A DNA stretch of 64,000 nucleotides from positions 29,301 through 93,300 of the forward strand of contig JAQVCM010000015.1 in NCBI GenBank assembly GCA_028689775.1. The letters run 5' to 3'. Below are positions 36,047-44,778 of the stretch, one piece after another. Below the pieces are notes generated by a model that saw nothing but the letters and a program-made list of their open reading frames with translations, made no database searches and was not told where the DNA came from. The DNA is from Crocinitomicaceae bacterium. Lineage in GTDB: Bacteria; Bacteroidota; Bacteroidia; Flavobacteriales_D; Crocinitomicaceae. The first letter of the stretch is position 1; each line of letters starts with the position of its first letter. The position numbers and the translations under genes were made by a program.

Positions 36047-36859
36047 TTAATTTTCCAAGCGAAAAGCATCAACCGCTTTGCGAACACTTCCGTGTTTTAA
36101 TAAAATCTCTTTTGCGGTATCAAAATCAATATCTAGTTGACTTTGAATCATTTTTGCGCCACGTTCAACTAATTTATGGTTACTCAGTTGCATGTCAACC
36201 ATTTTATTTCCTTCAACGCGACCTAGTTTAATCATCAAGGAAGTGGAAATCATGTTCAAAATCAATTTTTGAGCAGTTCCTGATTTCATTCTGGTACTTC
36301 CAGTCACAAATTCTGGACCTACTTCAGCAACCATCGAATGTTGTACCAATTCTGCCAATGGACTGTTTGGATTACACGAAATTCCTGCGGTTAAAATCCC
36401 ATTTTTATTGGCTGTTTTAATTGCTCCAAGAACATAAGGAGTTGTTCCAGATGCTGCAATACCAACCAATACATCGTTATTGTCGATCTGATATTCTTGT
36501 AAATCTTTCCAAGCTTGTTCGCGGTCATCTTCTGCAAATTCAACTGCTTTTCGGATGGCGTGATCACCTCCAGCGATTAGTCCAACTACTAAGTCATGCG
36601 TAACTCCAAAAGTAGGAGGACATTCACTCGCGTCTAAAATCCCTAATCTTCCGCTTGTTCCAGCGCCGATGTAGAAGATTCGACCGCCGTTATTCAATCT
36701 TTCAAAAGCTGCATCAACGAACTTCTCGATTTCAGGAATGATTTTGTTCACTGCTAAAGCAACAGTTTGATCTTCTCGATTGATATTGGTCAACAATTCC
36801 AAGGTGGACATTTTTTCCAAATTCTGATGGTTGCTATCGGATTCCGTGATTCTTTTCAT
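36047..36859 (-). CDS. murQ: N-acetylmuramic acid-6-phosphate etherase
   Basis: Cleaves the lactyl ether of MurNAc-6-phosphate in peptidoglycan recycling. 270 residues; SIS-domain motifs RIFYIGAGTSGRLGILDASECPPTFG and GSTRMKSGTAQKL, a VGIAASGTTPYVLGAI segment, and a UBA-like C-terminus (VERGAKMIQSQLDIDFDTAK). 33 nt from the phosphoribosyltransferase gene. No anhMurNAc kinase is in the window. Confidence 0.95.
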   Translation of the reverse strand: MKRITESDSNHQNLEKMSTLELLTNINREDQTVALAVNKIIPEIEKFVDAAFERLNNGGRIFYIGAGTSGRLGILDASECPPTFGVTHDLVVGLIAGGDHAIRKAVEFAEDDREQAWKDLQEYQIDNNDVLVGIAASGTTPYVLGAIKTANKNGILTAGISCNPNSPLAELVQHSMVAEVGPEFVTGSTRMKSGTAQKLILNMISTSLMIKLGRVEGNKMVDMQLSNHKLVERGAKMIQSQLDIDFDTAKEILLKHGSVRKAVDAFRLEN

Positions 36860-36892
36860 GTAATGAGCAGTTGAAAATTGTATAGTTGAATG

Positions 36893-37387
36893 CTAAACCA
36901 AATAGGCGGTGTAATCTTCTTGGTCGAAATCAATTTCTACCCGTTCTTTCATCGTTGTCGAAAGTAAAATTCCAACGAAATCGCATTTAATCGGGTAACG
37001 GTGGTGTCTTCGGTCCACCAATGCGAGTGTTTTGATTGCTTTGACAGGTTGCTCTAATAATTTAATCAAAGCATATTGCATCGTTTTTCCAGAATTTAGT
37101 ACATCATCGATCAACACAACAAAACCATTTTTCAACTCTTTGGTGTCTATATCAGCTGTAATATCCGAACTTAATGGATTTTCTTTATTCAAGGTAATTT
37201 CAAATACACGAATCTCAATGTCTGTGTATTTAGGCAAAATTCGCTCTAATTCTTTCGCAATGCGAATGCCGTTGCCACAAATTCCTGCCAAGTAAATCAC
37301 TTTTTCTTCAAAAGCATTTTCAAGAATTTGGTGCGCCATGCGCATGATCTTCTGATCTATTTGTGTTTTTGTAAGAACTACTTGCAT
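36893..37387 (-). CDS. Phosphoribosyltransferase, PyrR-like
   Basis: 164 residues from ATG 37387 (MQVVLTKTQIDQKI), a PRTase type I fold; an earlier start adds MFKIYS. The PRPP loop is VVLIDDVLNSGKTMQYAL and a flexible CDFVGI ending resembles PyrR-type regulators or uracil PRTases. Family is clear; whether it regulates pyr genes or salvages a base is not. Co-directional with murQ downstream and WbqC upstream. Confidence 0.75.
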   Translation of the reverse strand: MQVVLTKTQIDQKIMRMAHQILENAFEEKVIYLAGICGNGIRIAKELERILPKYTDIEIRVFEITLNKENPLSSDITADIDTKELKNGFVVLIDDVLNSGKTMQYALIKLLEQPVKAIKTLALVDRRHHRYPIKCDFVGILLSTTMKERVEIDFDQEDYTAYLV

Positions 37388-37416
37388 GCTATAAATTTTA
37401 AACAAATATAATTAAA

Positions 37417-38019
37417 TCAATCGTTGATAATGATATTTCGAGCCATTGGTCCCAAATTAAAAATTGCATCTAAAATGGATAAATCTCCCTCAAATTTTTC
37501 ATTTGGTGAAAACACTTGTTGATACTGATAGTCAACTGTTTGGTTTAAATTATTAAAACTCGCTCTATAATCTAATTCAGACGATAATTCAAGATTGTAA
37601 GAACTCGTGTAATCAACGTGGATTGGAAGTTGTAGCCAAGCAACTATTCGATTATGAATGTTTAAATTATAAAGATATAAATTCGTTTCTGAATCATCAA
37701 TCAGTTCTTTCACTTCTGAGCTATAATGCTCAAAATAGGGTGAAGAAGCATACGCACTTTCAATGGCTTTCCAATGAAGCTTTCTCCAGTTTTCAGCATT
37801 TGAAATGACAATGTCTCTCGTTAAAGTCTTGTTACCATTAGGCTTCGCAACAGGAACACTTAAGTTTTGTATTCCTGAAACAGATAGAATTGTAATCCGA
37901 TTTCGCAAAGTTTGTTTCACATAATGTTCATGTAATTCAAACGAAATCGACTTCATTTGCACCATTTTCTGATAGTATGAGATCGAACCGAAATACGCAA
38001 TCGGAAAAACTGCTGACAT
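37417..38019 (-). CDS. WbqC family protein
   Basis: 200 residues; the pattern PIAYFGSISYYQKMV, the NRITILSVSGIQNLSVPV stretch and RKLHWKAIESAYASSPYFEHY match WbqC, a family linked to lipopolysaccharide/polysaccharide assembly, mechanism unknown. Its ATG overlaps the lepB stop by one base (TAATG on the minus strand), so coupled to lepB. In Bacteroidota WbqC often sits by lepB and dapB. Confidence 0.85.
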   Translation of the reverse strand: MSAVFPIAYFGSISYYQKMVQMKSISFELHEHYVKQTLRNRITILSVSGIQNLSVPVAKPNGNKTLTRDIVISNAENWRKLHWKAIESAYASSPYFEHYSSEVKELIDDSETNLYLYNLNIHNRIVAWLQLPIHVDYTSSYNLELSSELDYRASFNNLNQTVDYQYQQVFSPNEKFEGDLSILDAIFNLGPMARNIIIND

Positions 38020-39896
38020 TACTTGATGAATTTAAACACTCTTTCCCAACGAACACCAATGTCTTCAATTCCGCTGTTTGAGAACCAAACAATAGATGCT
38101 TTACCAACAATGTGATCTTCTGGCACAAATCCCCAAACTCTTGAATCTGCTGAGTTGTATCGATTATCTCCCATCATCCAATAGTAATTCATTGCAAAGG
38201 TATATTCGTTTGCTTTTTTACCATCAATGAAGAATCCATCTTTATTTTCAACAAGTTTATGTCCTTCATACGCCGTGATGATTCTTCTGTATAACGCAAT
38301 GTTTGATTTATTCAACTGAACTGTTGTTCCTTTTGCTGGAATGGTGATTTTCTCAAAATTCGTCATGTTGTTCCCATGATAAATATCTTTCGGATACGTT
38401 TGTAAGTTTGACAACATTTCAGAAGCTGTGTATCCGTATTTTGCAAAGGAATCTTTTCCAATCACTTGATCGTATCTTGGATCGATTTCCAATACAAATT
38501 TAGCTTTTGGGAAATCACGACGTAAGCGTTTCACCTGTTCTTTTGTCAAATTCATTCTAAAATCACCATATCCATAATCGCCGTAATCTCTATCTTTTTC
38601 CAATTGATAGGTCTCAAACATTTGATTTTGGAAGGTCTTATCAGGTAGATTGTTTGTTAAGCCTTCTACATTTTCAACAATGTATCGCAAGTTTTGGGTT
38701 GGTGACACGAATGCTTTTTTCCCATTGACATATAATACAGAATTGATGATTTCAATCTGATCACCAGGAACTGCAACGCAACGTTTGATGTAGTTTTCCC
38801 GCTTGTCAACTGGTCTATAAATTAAACCGTAGTGCTTGATTAACTGTCCATTATCCATTGCTACTTTATCAACTGCAAGAGAATGGCGAGCTGCAGATTT
38901 CCATTTTTCTAAATCAGCAATGAATTCACCAATCTGATTGGTATAAATATCACTTCTCGCAGCATCGTATTCTTCTTGGTTGCTTGATTTTTGTCTCGCT
39001 TGCACATCTTTACCTTCTGCCCAAAGACGGAATGCTTCGTTGTTTAAAATTCCATAATAATCGTGACCCATCAATCCGAAAGGCATGCGCGGATCGTAAA
39101 CAGAAGTATCTCCAGAAGGATAATTAAAAACTACGACATCATTTCTCTCTACCTTAGACATTCCCACTAAACGGGTATAATTTAGAGTTTCTAAAGTAGA
39201 ATACGATTTTACGTCAATGTAAGGAATGAAGTTGTGAACCAAAGGAAATGAAAGTGGCGTAACTGGCACTTTCGGTCCGTATGCCAATTTATTTACAAAT
39301 AAGAAATCGCCTACCAATAAGGTTTTTTCCATGGAACCAGTTGGGATTTTGAACGGTTCAAAAACGTAGGTACGAATAATTCCGGCTGCAATTAATGCGA
39401 ATAGAATAGAATCTCCCCATTCTTTGATTTTGGTCTTTTTTCCTGATTTATCAGAACTGAAAAATCCTAAAATTGTTGCGATAACGTGACCAACAACTGG
39501 GAAACTAAGAAACAAAACAATGTGATCTCCAATTGCTCTTTCATGTACTTCCTTCGGATTTGCCCAATTGGTAAATGGAACTAATTCTTTGTTTTTCAAC
39601 TTCGCCATCAAAATATACGGGAAGAAAATTCCTTGCAGCGTTTCGTGCCATGAGAACATTCCAAACCTTCTGATGTAACTCAAATTGACAACCATCCACA
39701 TCACGATGTGAACGCCTGGGAAAAGCATTAAAAGACACCACCATGGTTTTTTAGTTCCGATTTTAAATGCAACGTAATAGTTGTATCCAGGAACTAAAGC
39801 TTCCCATGGTTTACGTCCCGCTTTTTCAAAACTAGTCCACCACAATGCAAGATAGGGGTGAACAAGTAAAAAAAGATAAAAATACAATGCATTCAT
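38019..39896 (-). CDS. lepB: Signal peptidase I fused to N-terminal DUF5684-like membrane domain
   Basis: 625 residues, long for SPase I. Residues 1 to about 150 contain several helices with GRKPWEALVPGYNYYVAFKI, a DUF5684-like module. Then the peptidase: catalytic Ser188 in KIPTGSMEKTL, catalytic Lys371 in YIKRCVAVPGD, and box E GDNRYNSADSR near the end. A large insert between Ser and Lys (about 200-365) is characteristic of Bacteroidota. Removes signal peptides on the outer side of the inner membrane. Between dapB and wbqC. Confidence 0.93.
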   Translation of the reverse strand: MNALYFYLFLLVHPYLALWWTSFEKAGRKPWEALVPGYNYYVAFKIGTKKPWWCLLMLFPGVHIVMWMVVNLSYIRRFGMFSWHETLQGIFFPYILMAKLKNKELVPFTNWANPKEVHERAIGDHIVLFLSFPVVGHVIATILGFFSSDKSGKKTKIKEWGDSILFALIAAGIIRTYVFEPFKIPTGSMEKTLLVGDFLFVNKLAYGPKVPVTPLSFPLVHNFIPYIDVKSYSTLETLNYTRLVGMSKVERNDVVVFNYPSGDTSVYDPRMPFGLMGHDYYGILNNEAFRLWAEGKDVQARQKSSNQEEYDAARSDIYTNQIGEFIADLEKWKSAARHSLAVDKVAMDNGQLIKHYGLIYRPVDKRENYIKRCVAVPGDQIEIINSVLYVNGKKAFVSPTQNLRYIVENVEGLTNNLPDKTFQNQMFETYQLEKDRDYGDYGYGDFRMNLTKEQVKRLRRDFPKAKFVLEIDPRYDQVIGKDSFAKYGYTASEMLSNLQTYPKDIYHGNNMTNFEKITIPAKGTTVQLNKSNIALYRRIITAYEGHKLVENKDGFFIDGKKANEYTFAMNYYWMMGDNRYNSADSRVWGFVPEDHIVGKASIVWFSNSGIEDIGVRWERVFKFIK

Positions 39897-39901
39897 AAGT
39901 T

Positions 39902-40624
39902 CTAATTATTGAGGACGTCTTGCATGGTGAAAACGCCTTGTTTATTTAATATCCATTCCGCCGCGATGACTGCACCTAATGCGAATCCTTTGCGGTTATG
40001 TGCTTCGTGTGTGATGGTAATCGAATCAATTTCTGATTGATATTGTACCGTATGTGTTCCAGGAACTCCTGGCAAACGAATGGCAGTTACTCCCAATTGA
40101 TTGCTGTTTACGTGTGGCGGTTTTCCTTCGCCAGAAACCCATGACAAGTAAGAATCGTTGTTATTTAAGATTTCATTGGCCAAACTAATTGCAGTTCCGC
40201 TTGGTGAATCTAATTTTTGAAGGTGATGTGTTTCTGTAATGCACGCCTGATATTCAGGATGTTCAGATAGTAATTGCGCTAGTTTACGATTGATTTCAAA
40301 GAAAATATTGACACCAATGCTAAAGTTGCTCGCGTGAATTAAAGAACCCGTATTCTCCTGTACATATTTTTCAACTGCTACCAAATTGGAATTCCAACCA
40401 GTTGTACCAACAACGATCGGCGTCTTGGTGTCAGTTGCCATTTGAATGTGTTTTACCGCTAATTCAGGAATCGAAAATTCGATTGCAACGTCAGCAGTAG
40501 CAATAATATCTGGTGAGATAGGATGGTCAGAATCTGCTTTAAAGATAATTTGGTGACCGCGTTCAAGGGCAATTTCTTCAATTGCTCTTCCCATTTTCCC
40601 ATAACCGATTAAACCTATTTTCAT
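39902..40624 (-). CDS. dapB: 4-hydroxy-tetrahydrodipicolinate reductase
   Basis: NAD(P)H-dependent reductase of the diaminopimelate/lysine pathway. 240 residues; dinucleotide loop GLIGYGKMGRAIE (about 3-15), VVGTTGW, SNFSIGVNIF, the E-T-HH-KLDSPSGTA motif with the catalytic His and the GVTAIRLPGVPGTH stretch. It ends 5 nt before lepB. A -7 box is at 40642-40649. Confidence 0.95.
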   Translation of the reverse strand: MKIGLIGYGKMGRAIEEIALERGHQIIFKADSDHPISPDIIATADVAIEFSIPELAVKHIQMATDTKTPIVVGTTGWNSNLVAVEKYVQENTGSLIHASNFSIGVNIFFEINRKLAQLLSEHPEYQACITETHHLQKLDSPSGTAISLANEILNNNDSYLSWVSGEGKPPHVNSNQLGVTAIRLPGVPGTHTVQYQSEIDSITITHEAHNRKGFALGAVIAAEWILNKQGVFTMQDVLNN

Positions 40625-40641
40625 ACTATAAATTCCTCTGA

Positions 40642-40649
40642 CAAAAATA
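40642..40649 (-). promoter_or_regulatory. -7 element upstream of dapB
   Basis: TATTTTTG (minus strand) fits TAnnTTTG, ending 17 nt before the dapB ATG. It could give dapB-lepB-wbqC a promoter separate from parA-parB. Confidence 0.35.
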
Positions 40650-40675
40650 TAAAACTATGTGGATAAACCTTCATT

Positions 40676-41245
40676 TCACTTGAAATTAAATGAAAGTCTC
40701 AATCCTGCATTTTGATTCGTAAGCATCGTTGGAGAGATTCTTAAACTCAAGTTCTCCGAAATATCAAAACTCACAAATTGTGCTTCAACCGCAGCATCGA
40801 TTACTTGTAAAAGATATACTGCTCCAAAGGCCAATATAAATAAATCTCTCCGATTCAAATGTTGATCGTACAACTGAGCAACACCTTGTTCGTCATATTG
40901 TTCCCATTTAGAATCAAACTTTTGTGTGAAATTTGAATTCTTTCTCAAGTAATATTCTGACTTTAAAGACTTTTGCAAACCGTTGTTGTTTAGCATAAAA
41001 TAACCAGTAACTCCAAGACCTGCATAAATTAATGGAACTTTCCAAAAAGCTTTTTTCTTTCCTTTCGGCATCGCGAGGTGATTGTAAACTTGTCCAGCAC
41101 CAGGAACAATAGCAGAAAAGAGCATGGCTTTCTTCACCGAATGAACCGTATCGGGCTTCACTGAAATCAACGAATCATTTGAATTTTGTGCAGATGCAAA
41201 AATAGAGAGCAGAAAAGACAAAACCAAAATGATTACCACTTTCAT
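40676..41245 (-). CDS. DUF5683 family protein
   Basis: 189 residues, signal peptide (MKVVIILVLSFLLSIFASAQ). The conserved AMLFSAIVPGAGQVYN followed by a hydrophobic PLIYAGLGVTGYFMLNNN segment is typical of DUF5683, found beside parB in Bacteroidota. Probably a periplasmic or outer-membrane-associated protein. Its start overlaps the parB stop by 4 bp. Function unknown. Confidence 0.8.
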   Translation of the reverse strand: MKVVIILVLSFLLSIFASAQNSNDSLISVKPDTVHSVKKAMLFSAIVPGAGQVYNHLAMPKGKKKAFWKVPLIYAGLGVTGYFMLNNNGLQKSLKSEYYLRKNSNFTQKFDSKWEQYDEQGVAQLYDQHLNRRDLFILAFGAVYLLQVIDAAVEAQFVSFDISENLSLRISPTMLTNQNAGLRLSFNFK

Positions 41246-42147
41246 TTATTCAAGATTTCAATAATTCGATTTAAATCTACTTCTGAATTGAAGTTGATGA
41301 CAATCTTTCCATTCCCTGAATTGCTTTTCTTAATTTCAACTTTCGATGAAATCTTATCGCCTAAATGATATGCAAATGAATTTTGAAGCTCATTGATAGC
41401 TGCTGTTTCTTTGGGAGTTTTTTTGACTTTTGATTCCTCAGAACTTAATTCTCCACTTCGAATCAACGCCTCTAATTCTCTAACAGATAATTGATTGTCT
41501 AAAACTTCCTGATACAATTGATTTTGAAAATTTTCATCTCCTGCTGATACCAAAGCACGTGCATGTCCCATGGAAATCAAGTTGTCGCGCACACCCAATT
41601 GAATTTCAGCAGGAAGTTTCAAAAGTCGCAAGTGATTGGTAATACTCGATCTACTTTTAGAAATCTTCTGACTCATTTGCTCTTGTGTCAAACTGCATTC
41701 ATCAATCAATAATTGATAGGACAATGCCACTTCTATTGCATTTAAATCTTCTCTTTGAATGTTTTCTACCAAGGCCATTTCCAACATGGATTGATCATTG
41801 GCAACACGAACGTATGCTGGAACTTCTGTTAAACCAGCCAATTGAGAAGCACGAAATCTTCGTTCTCCAGAAATCAACTGAAATTTATCTCTGCCTAATT
41901 TACGAACGGTAAGTGGTTGAATAATTCCGTGCGTAGCAATGGATTCACTCAATTCTTTCAATGCTTCTATTTCAAAATGCGTTCTAGGATTGAAAGGATT
42001 TGCCTCAATCTGTTCAATTGAAATCATCGAAATACTTCCCACCAAAACGGCATCTCCCGATGTGGATGTAATGTCTGTTGAAGCATTTTCTAACAAAGCA
42101 CTCAGTCCTTTTCCGAGTGCACCACGTTTCTTTATATTAGAGCTCAT
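41242..42147 (-). CDS. parB: Chromosome-partitioning protein ParB
   Basis: 301 residues, binds parS and forms partition complexes. Conserved GKGLSALLE opening, the CTP-binding and parS-binding region ANPFNPRTHFE ... IQPLTVRKLG ... LISGERRFRA, the GERRFRA and ENIQREDLNAIE boxes, the HTH (ISKSRSSITNHLRLLKL) and the C-terminal dimerisation domain. Overlaps parA by 11 bp. I could not find a convincing parS site in the window. Confidence 0.95.
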   Translation of the reverse strand: MSSNIKKRGALGKGLSALLENASTDITSTSGDAVLVGSISMISIEQIEANPFNPRTHFEIEALKELSESIATHGIIQPLTVRKLGRDKFQLISGERRFRASQLAGLTEVPAYVRVANDQSMLEMALVENIQREDLNAIEVALSYQLLIDECSLTQEQMSQKISKSRSSITNHLRLLKLPAEIQLGVRDNLISMGHARALVSAGDENFQNQLYQEVLDNQLSVRELEALIRSGELSSEESKVKKTPKETAAINELQNSFAYHLGDKISSKVEIKKSNSGNGKIVINFNSEVDLNRIIEILNK

Positions 42148-42946
42148 CTAATTTTATTTTTTTATCGTCATTAGCTATTTTAGTCAGGTTGTTCTTCTGA
42201 ATAATTTCTCTTGCAAAATTAAGGTAATTGATGGATCCTTTGCTTGCTGCATCGTGCATTACAATCGTTTCACCGTAACTTGGTGCTTCACCTAATTTTG
42301 TATTTCTGTGAATTACCGTATCAAAAACCAATTCTTGGAAATGCGTTTTTACTTCATCAACTACTTGATTTGCAAGTCTCAAACGCGTATCGTACATCGT
42401 TAAAACAATTCCTTCAATCTCCAAGTCAGGATTTAATCTACCTTGAATAATTTTAATGGTATTTAATAATTTACCCAAACCTTCCAAAGCGAAATATTCG
42501 CACTGAACTGGAATTAATACAGAATCAGCAGCCGTTAAAGAGTTTACTGTAATCAATCCAAGCGATGGAGAACAGTCAATGATGATGAAATCATATTGAT
42601 CTTTAATCTTGTCCAAAGCTTGTCGCAATTTAAACTCACGGTTTTCCATGTTGATCATTTCCAGCTCAGCACCAACCAAGTCGATGTGAGAAGGTAAAAT
42701 GTCCAAATTCGGATTGGTGGTCGAAATGATTAATTCGGAAGGATGAACATCATTCACCAAACAATCATAAATATTTCTTGAGCTTTTTGGATCTAAACCA
42801 ACGCCTGAGGTAGCATTCGCTTGCGGATCTGCATCCACAATCAGTGTTTTATATTCAAGTACTCCAAAGCATCCACCTAAATTGATGGCTGTCGTCGTTT
42901 TACCAACTCCACCTTTTTGATTTGCTATGGCGATTATTTTACCCAT
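42137..42946 (-). CDS. parA: Chromosome-partitioning ATPase ParA
   Basis: 269 residues, ParA/MinD ATPase driving segregation of ParB-parS complexes. Deviant Walker A KGGVGKTTTAIN (residues 10-21), DADPQANATSG and DCSPSLGLIT are present. Operon order parA-parB-DUF5683 on the minus strand; this cluster usually lies near the replication origin, though nothing else here marks oriC. Confidence 0.96.
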   Translation of the reverse strand: MGKIIAIANQKGGVGKTTTAINLGGCFGVLEYKTLIVDADPQANATSGVGLDPKSSRNIYDCLVNDVHPSELIISTTNPNLDILPSHIDLVGAELEMINMENREFKLRQALDKIKDQYDFIIIDCSPSLGLITVNSLTAADSVLIPVQCEYFALEGLGKLLNTIKIIQGRLNPDLEIEGIVLTMYDTRLRLANQVVDEVKTHFQELVFDTVIHRNTKLGEAPSYGETIVMHDAASKGSINYLNFAREIIQKNNLTKIANDDKKIKLDEL

Positions 42947-43117
42947 TCTTCATTTTTTTTAGACCATAAAGATACATGAAGTAATTGGCATCTGTAAGCT
43001 AGTCGAGACATATTTATTAACTATTTTGTAACTCCTTCCTAAATCTTAAATAATAAAGAAGTTAGTGTGGTTGTTGTGATTGATTTAGCAGGATAAATGA
43101 TTTTCCCGCAGTAAAAA

Positions 43118-44206
43118 TCATTTTCTTTTGGTTGGAATGTTGCCAATACCAGAAACTTGTTTTTTCTTTTTCTTGGCTTGTGGAAAATCGTCTTTTTCTT
43201 TCGTCCTCGACTTTTTCGGTTTCTTTTTTCCTTTTGAAATCACGTCATCTGGAACAGCAGCTTGGTGCACATTCTGACCTCCTGGCGCTGTTTTATTCGT
43301 TGGGTCAATCCATTTGCTTTTCTTTTTAGACTCAACCATGTTTCCATCTTTGTCTAAATCGTAGGTAGTGACTGACTTTGATTCATTCGTTTTTTTATTA
43401 ACCGCAAGGACATCTTCTTCCAAAACCCATTTATTTCCCTCCATTTTAAATGCATCGTATGAAAGGTCTGGAACGTAAAATTCTTTAAATCCTTCCATCG
43501 TTGGAGATTCTGGAGACAAGTGATCGAAAATGATTTTTTCGCGCTCCTCGTTGTACGTCAAAGACATGACAGACTTCTTTGAATGTTCAAAAAACATTCT
43601 TTTGTAGGTTTTGTCTTTGTATTTGAAAATGGGACTTCCCAGTCGAATGTGAGAATTGGTAAAAGAAATGGCATCTACGAGTTTGATGTGACTCATTGAA
43701 TTATTGGCATCATAACCCAATAAAGTATAGATTGTTTTTCCAGATCTTTTGATCGGAATGATTTTGTAATACAGTGCACCATACCAATTGCTTTCATCCA
43801 AATAATCATCTGGTTCTGGCGTTAACATCAACGAATTATCAATCAACTCTATGATGCTATTCGCTTTTTTCTTTTCATCGTAGCGAAGAATATAGCAAAA
43901 ATATTTTTGGGTCATGTCTTCCTGTTCGACATTCCAATTAAAAAAACGAAAATAATTGTCCGGACTTTTAACAGTTCCAAGCGATCGAAGTTTAGAAAAA
44001 GGATAATCCATTGCTCCAGGCAATTGAATCACTTGGTATAATCGTTCTTTAAAGAGGGTGTTTTTTTCTCCTTTTTCAAGATCAGTTTTCGCATTTCGAA
44101 CAGCATCTAGTAACAGAACTAGCTGCGCTTCGTGGTTTGAAAAATCTTGTGAAAAGAGGAGGGAACCTTTTAAAAACAAGAATAGGAAGAGTACATTCAA
44201 TTTCAT
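43118..44206 (-). CDS. Secreted protein with basic, lysine-rich C-terminus, function unknown
   Basis: 362 residues with signal peptide MKLNVLFLFLFLKGSLLFSQ. The middle is a beta-rich domain (ALYYKIIPIKRSGKTIYTLLGYD). The last 90 residues are hydrophilic, with KKKSK, GKKKPKKSRTKEKDD and KKKKKQVSG, so strongly basic and probably disordered. I do not recognise the family. It stands alone between parA and the ferredoxin gene. Confidence 0.6.
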   Translation of the reverse strand: MKLNVLFLFLFLKGSLLFSQDFSNHEAQLVLLLDAVRNAKTDLEKGEKNTLFKERLYQVIQLPGAMDYPFSKLRSLGTVKSPDNYFRFFNWNVEQEDMTQKYFCYILRYDEKKKANSIIELIDNSLMLTPEPDDYLDESNWYGALYYKIIPIKRSGKTIYTLLGYDANNSMSHIKLVDAISFTNSHIRLGSPIFKYKDKTYKRMFFEHSKKSVMSLTYNEEREKIIFDHLSPESPTMEGFKEFYVPDLSYDAFKMEGNKWVLEEDVLAVNKKTNESKSVTTYDLDKDGNMVESKKKSKWIDPTNKTAPGGQNVHQAAVPDDVISKGKKKPKKSRTKEKDDFPQAKKKKKQVSGIGNIPTKRK

Positions 44207-44259
44207 AGTACAAGAACGTGTTAAAAGTTGAATTGTTACTTCTCAGGAATCAATTATAA

Positions 44260-44610
44260 TTATTGATTGTGCATGAAATCTTTTTTCGCCAACAATTCCT
44301 CTTCTGATTCGCGGTGATCTTCATCATCTACACAACAATCTACAGGACAAACTGCAGCACATTGAGGCTCGTCGTGGAAACCAACACATTCTGTACATTT
44401 GTCAGGTACAATGTAATAAACATCCATGTCAATCGGTTCAAATGCATCTTGTGCATCTAAATCATCGCCATTTAGCGTTGTTATCATTCCTGTTAACGAA
44501 GTTCCATCTGAATAGTGCCATTCTGCACCACCTTCATATATTGCGTTGTTTGGACATTCAGGTTCACATGCACCACAGTTGATGCACTCGTCTGTTATTA
44601 TGATTGCCAT
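44260..44610 (-). CDS. 4Fe-4S dicluster ferredoxin
   Basis: 116 residues from ATG 44610 ([20 protein letters not shown]). Two cluster motifs are CxxCxxCxxxC at C9-C19 ([12 protein letters not shown]) and [22 protein letters not shown]; the second has an insertion between its cysteines, as in 7Fe or Bacteroidota ferredoxins. The longer TTG start at 44640 sits inside a -7 box and is rejected. Electron carrier of unspecified partner. Confidence 0.88.
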   Translation of the reverse strand: MAIIITDECINCGACEPECPNNAIYEGGAEWHYSDGTSLTGMITTLNGDDLDAQDAFEPIDMDVYYIVPDKCTECVGFHDEPQCAAVCPVDCCVDDEDHRESEEELLAKKDFMHNQ

Positions 44611-44637
44611 GATCTCTTTGCTTTGTGTAATTTTTTG

Positions 44638-44645
44638 CAAATATA
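44638..44645 (-). promoter_or_regulatory. -7 element of the ferredoxin gene
   Basis: TATATTTG (minus strand) matches TAnnTTTG and ends 27 nt before the ATG at 44610. It overlaps the alternative TTG start, which argues for the shorter protein. Confidence 0.5.
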
Positions 44646-44718
44646 CAATATTTGAATGATATGCGATGCATCTTAATGGGACTTTTCTGTCTTATATAGA
44701 ACTTATCTTTAAAGCAAA

Positions 44719-44750
44719 AAAAAGGATGAAACACGTGTTTCATCCTTTTT
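44719..44750 (-). terminator. 32-bp perfect palindrome, terminator of the GAPDH gene
   Basis: 16-bp arms with no loop, centred at 44734/44735 on CACGTG (core GAAACACGTGTTTC), followed on the minus strand by a T-run. Placed just after the GAPDH stop (44779), so most likely a rho-independent terminator. It is superficially like parS but the half-site order differs from TGTTTCACGTGAAACA. Confidence 0.7.
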
Positions 44751-44778
44751 AATATATTCAACCGTGTGAAATAGAATC

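Noticed and set aside
44727..44742. parS site
   Set aside because: Central CACGTG is present, but the half-sites read GAAACACGTGTTTC rather than GTTTCACGTGAAAC, and the position, long arms and T-run fit a terminator of the GAPDH gene.
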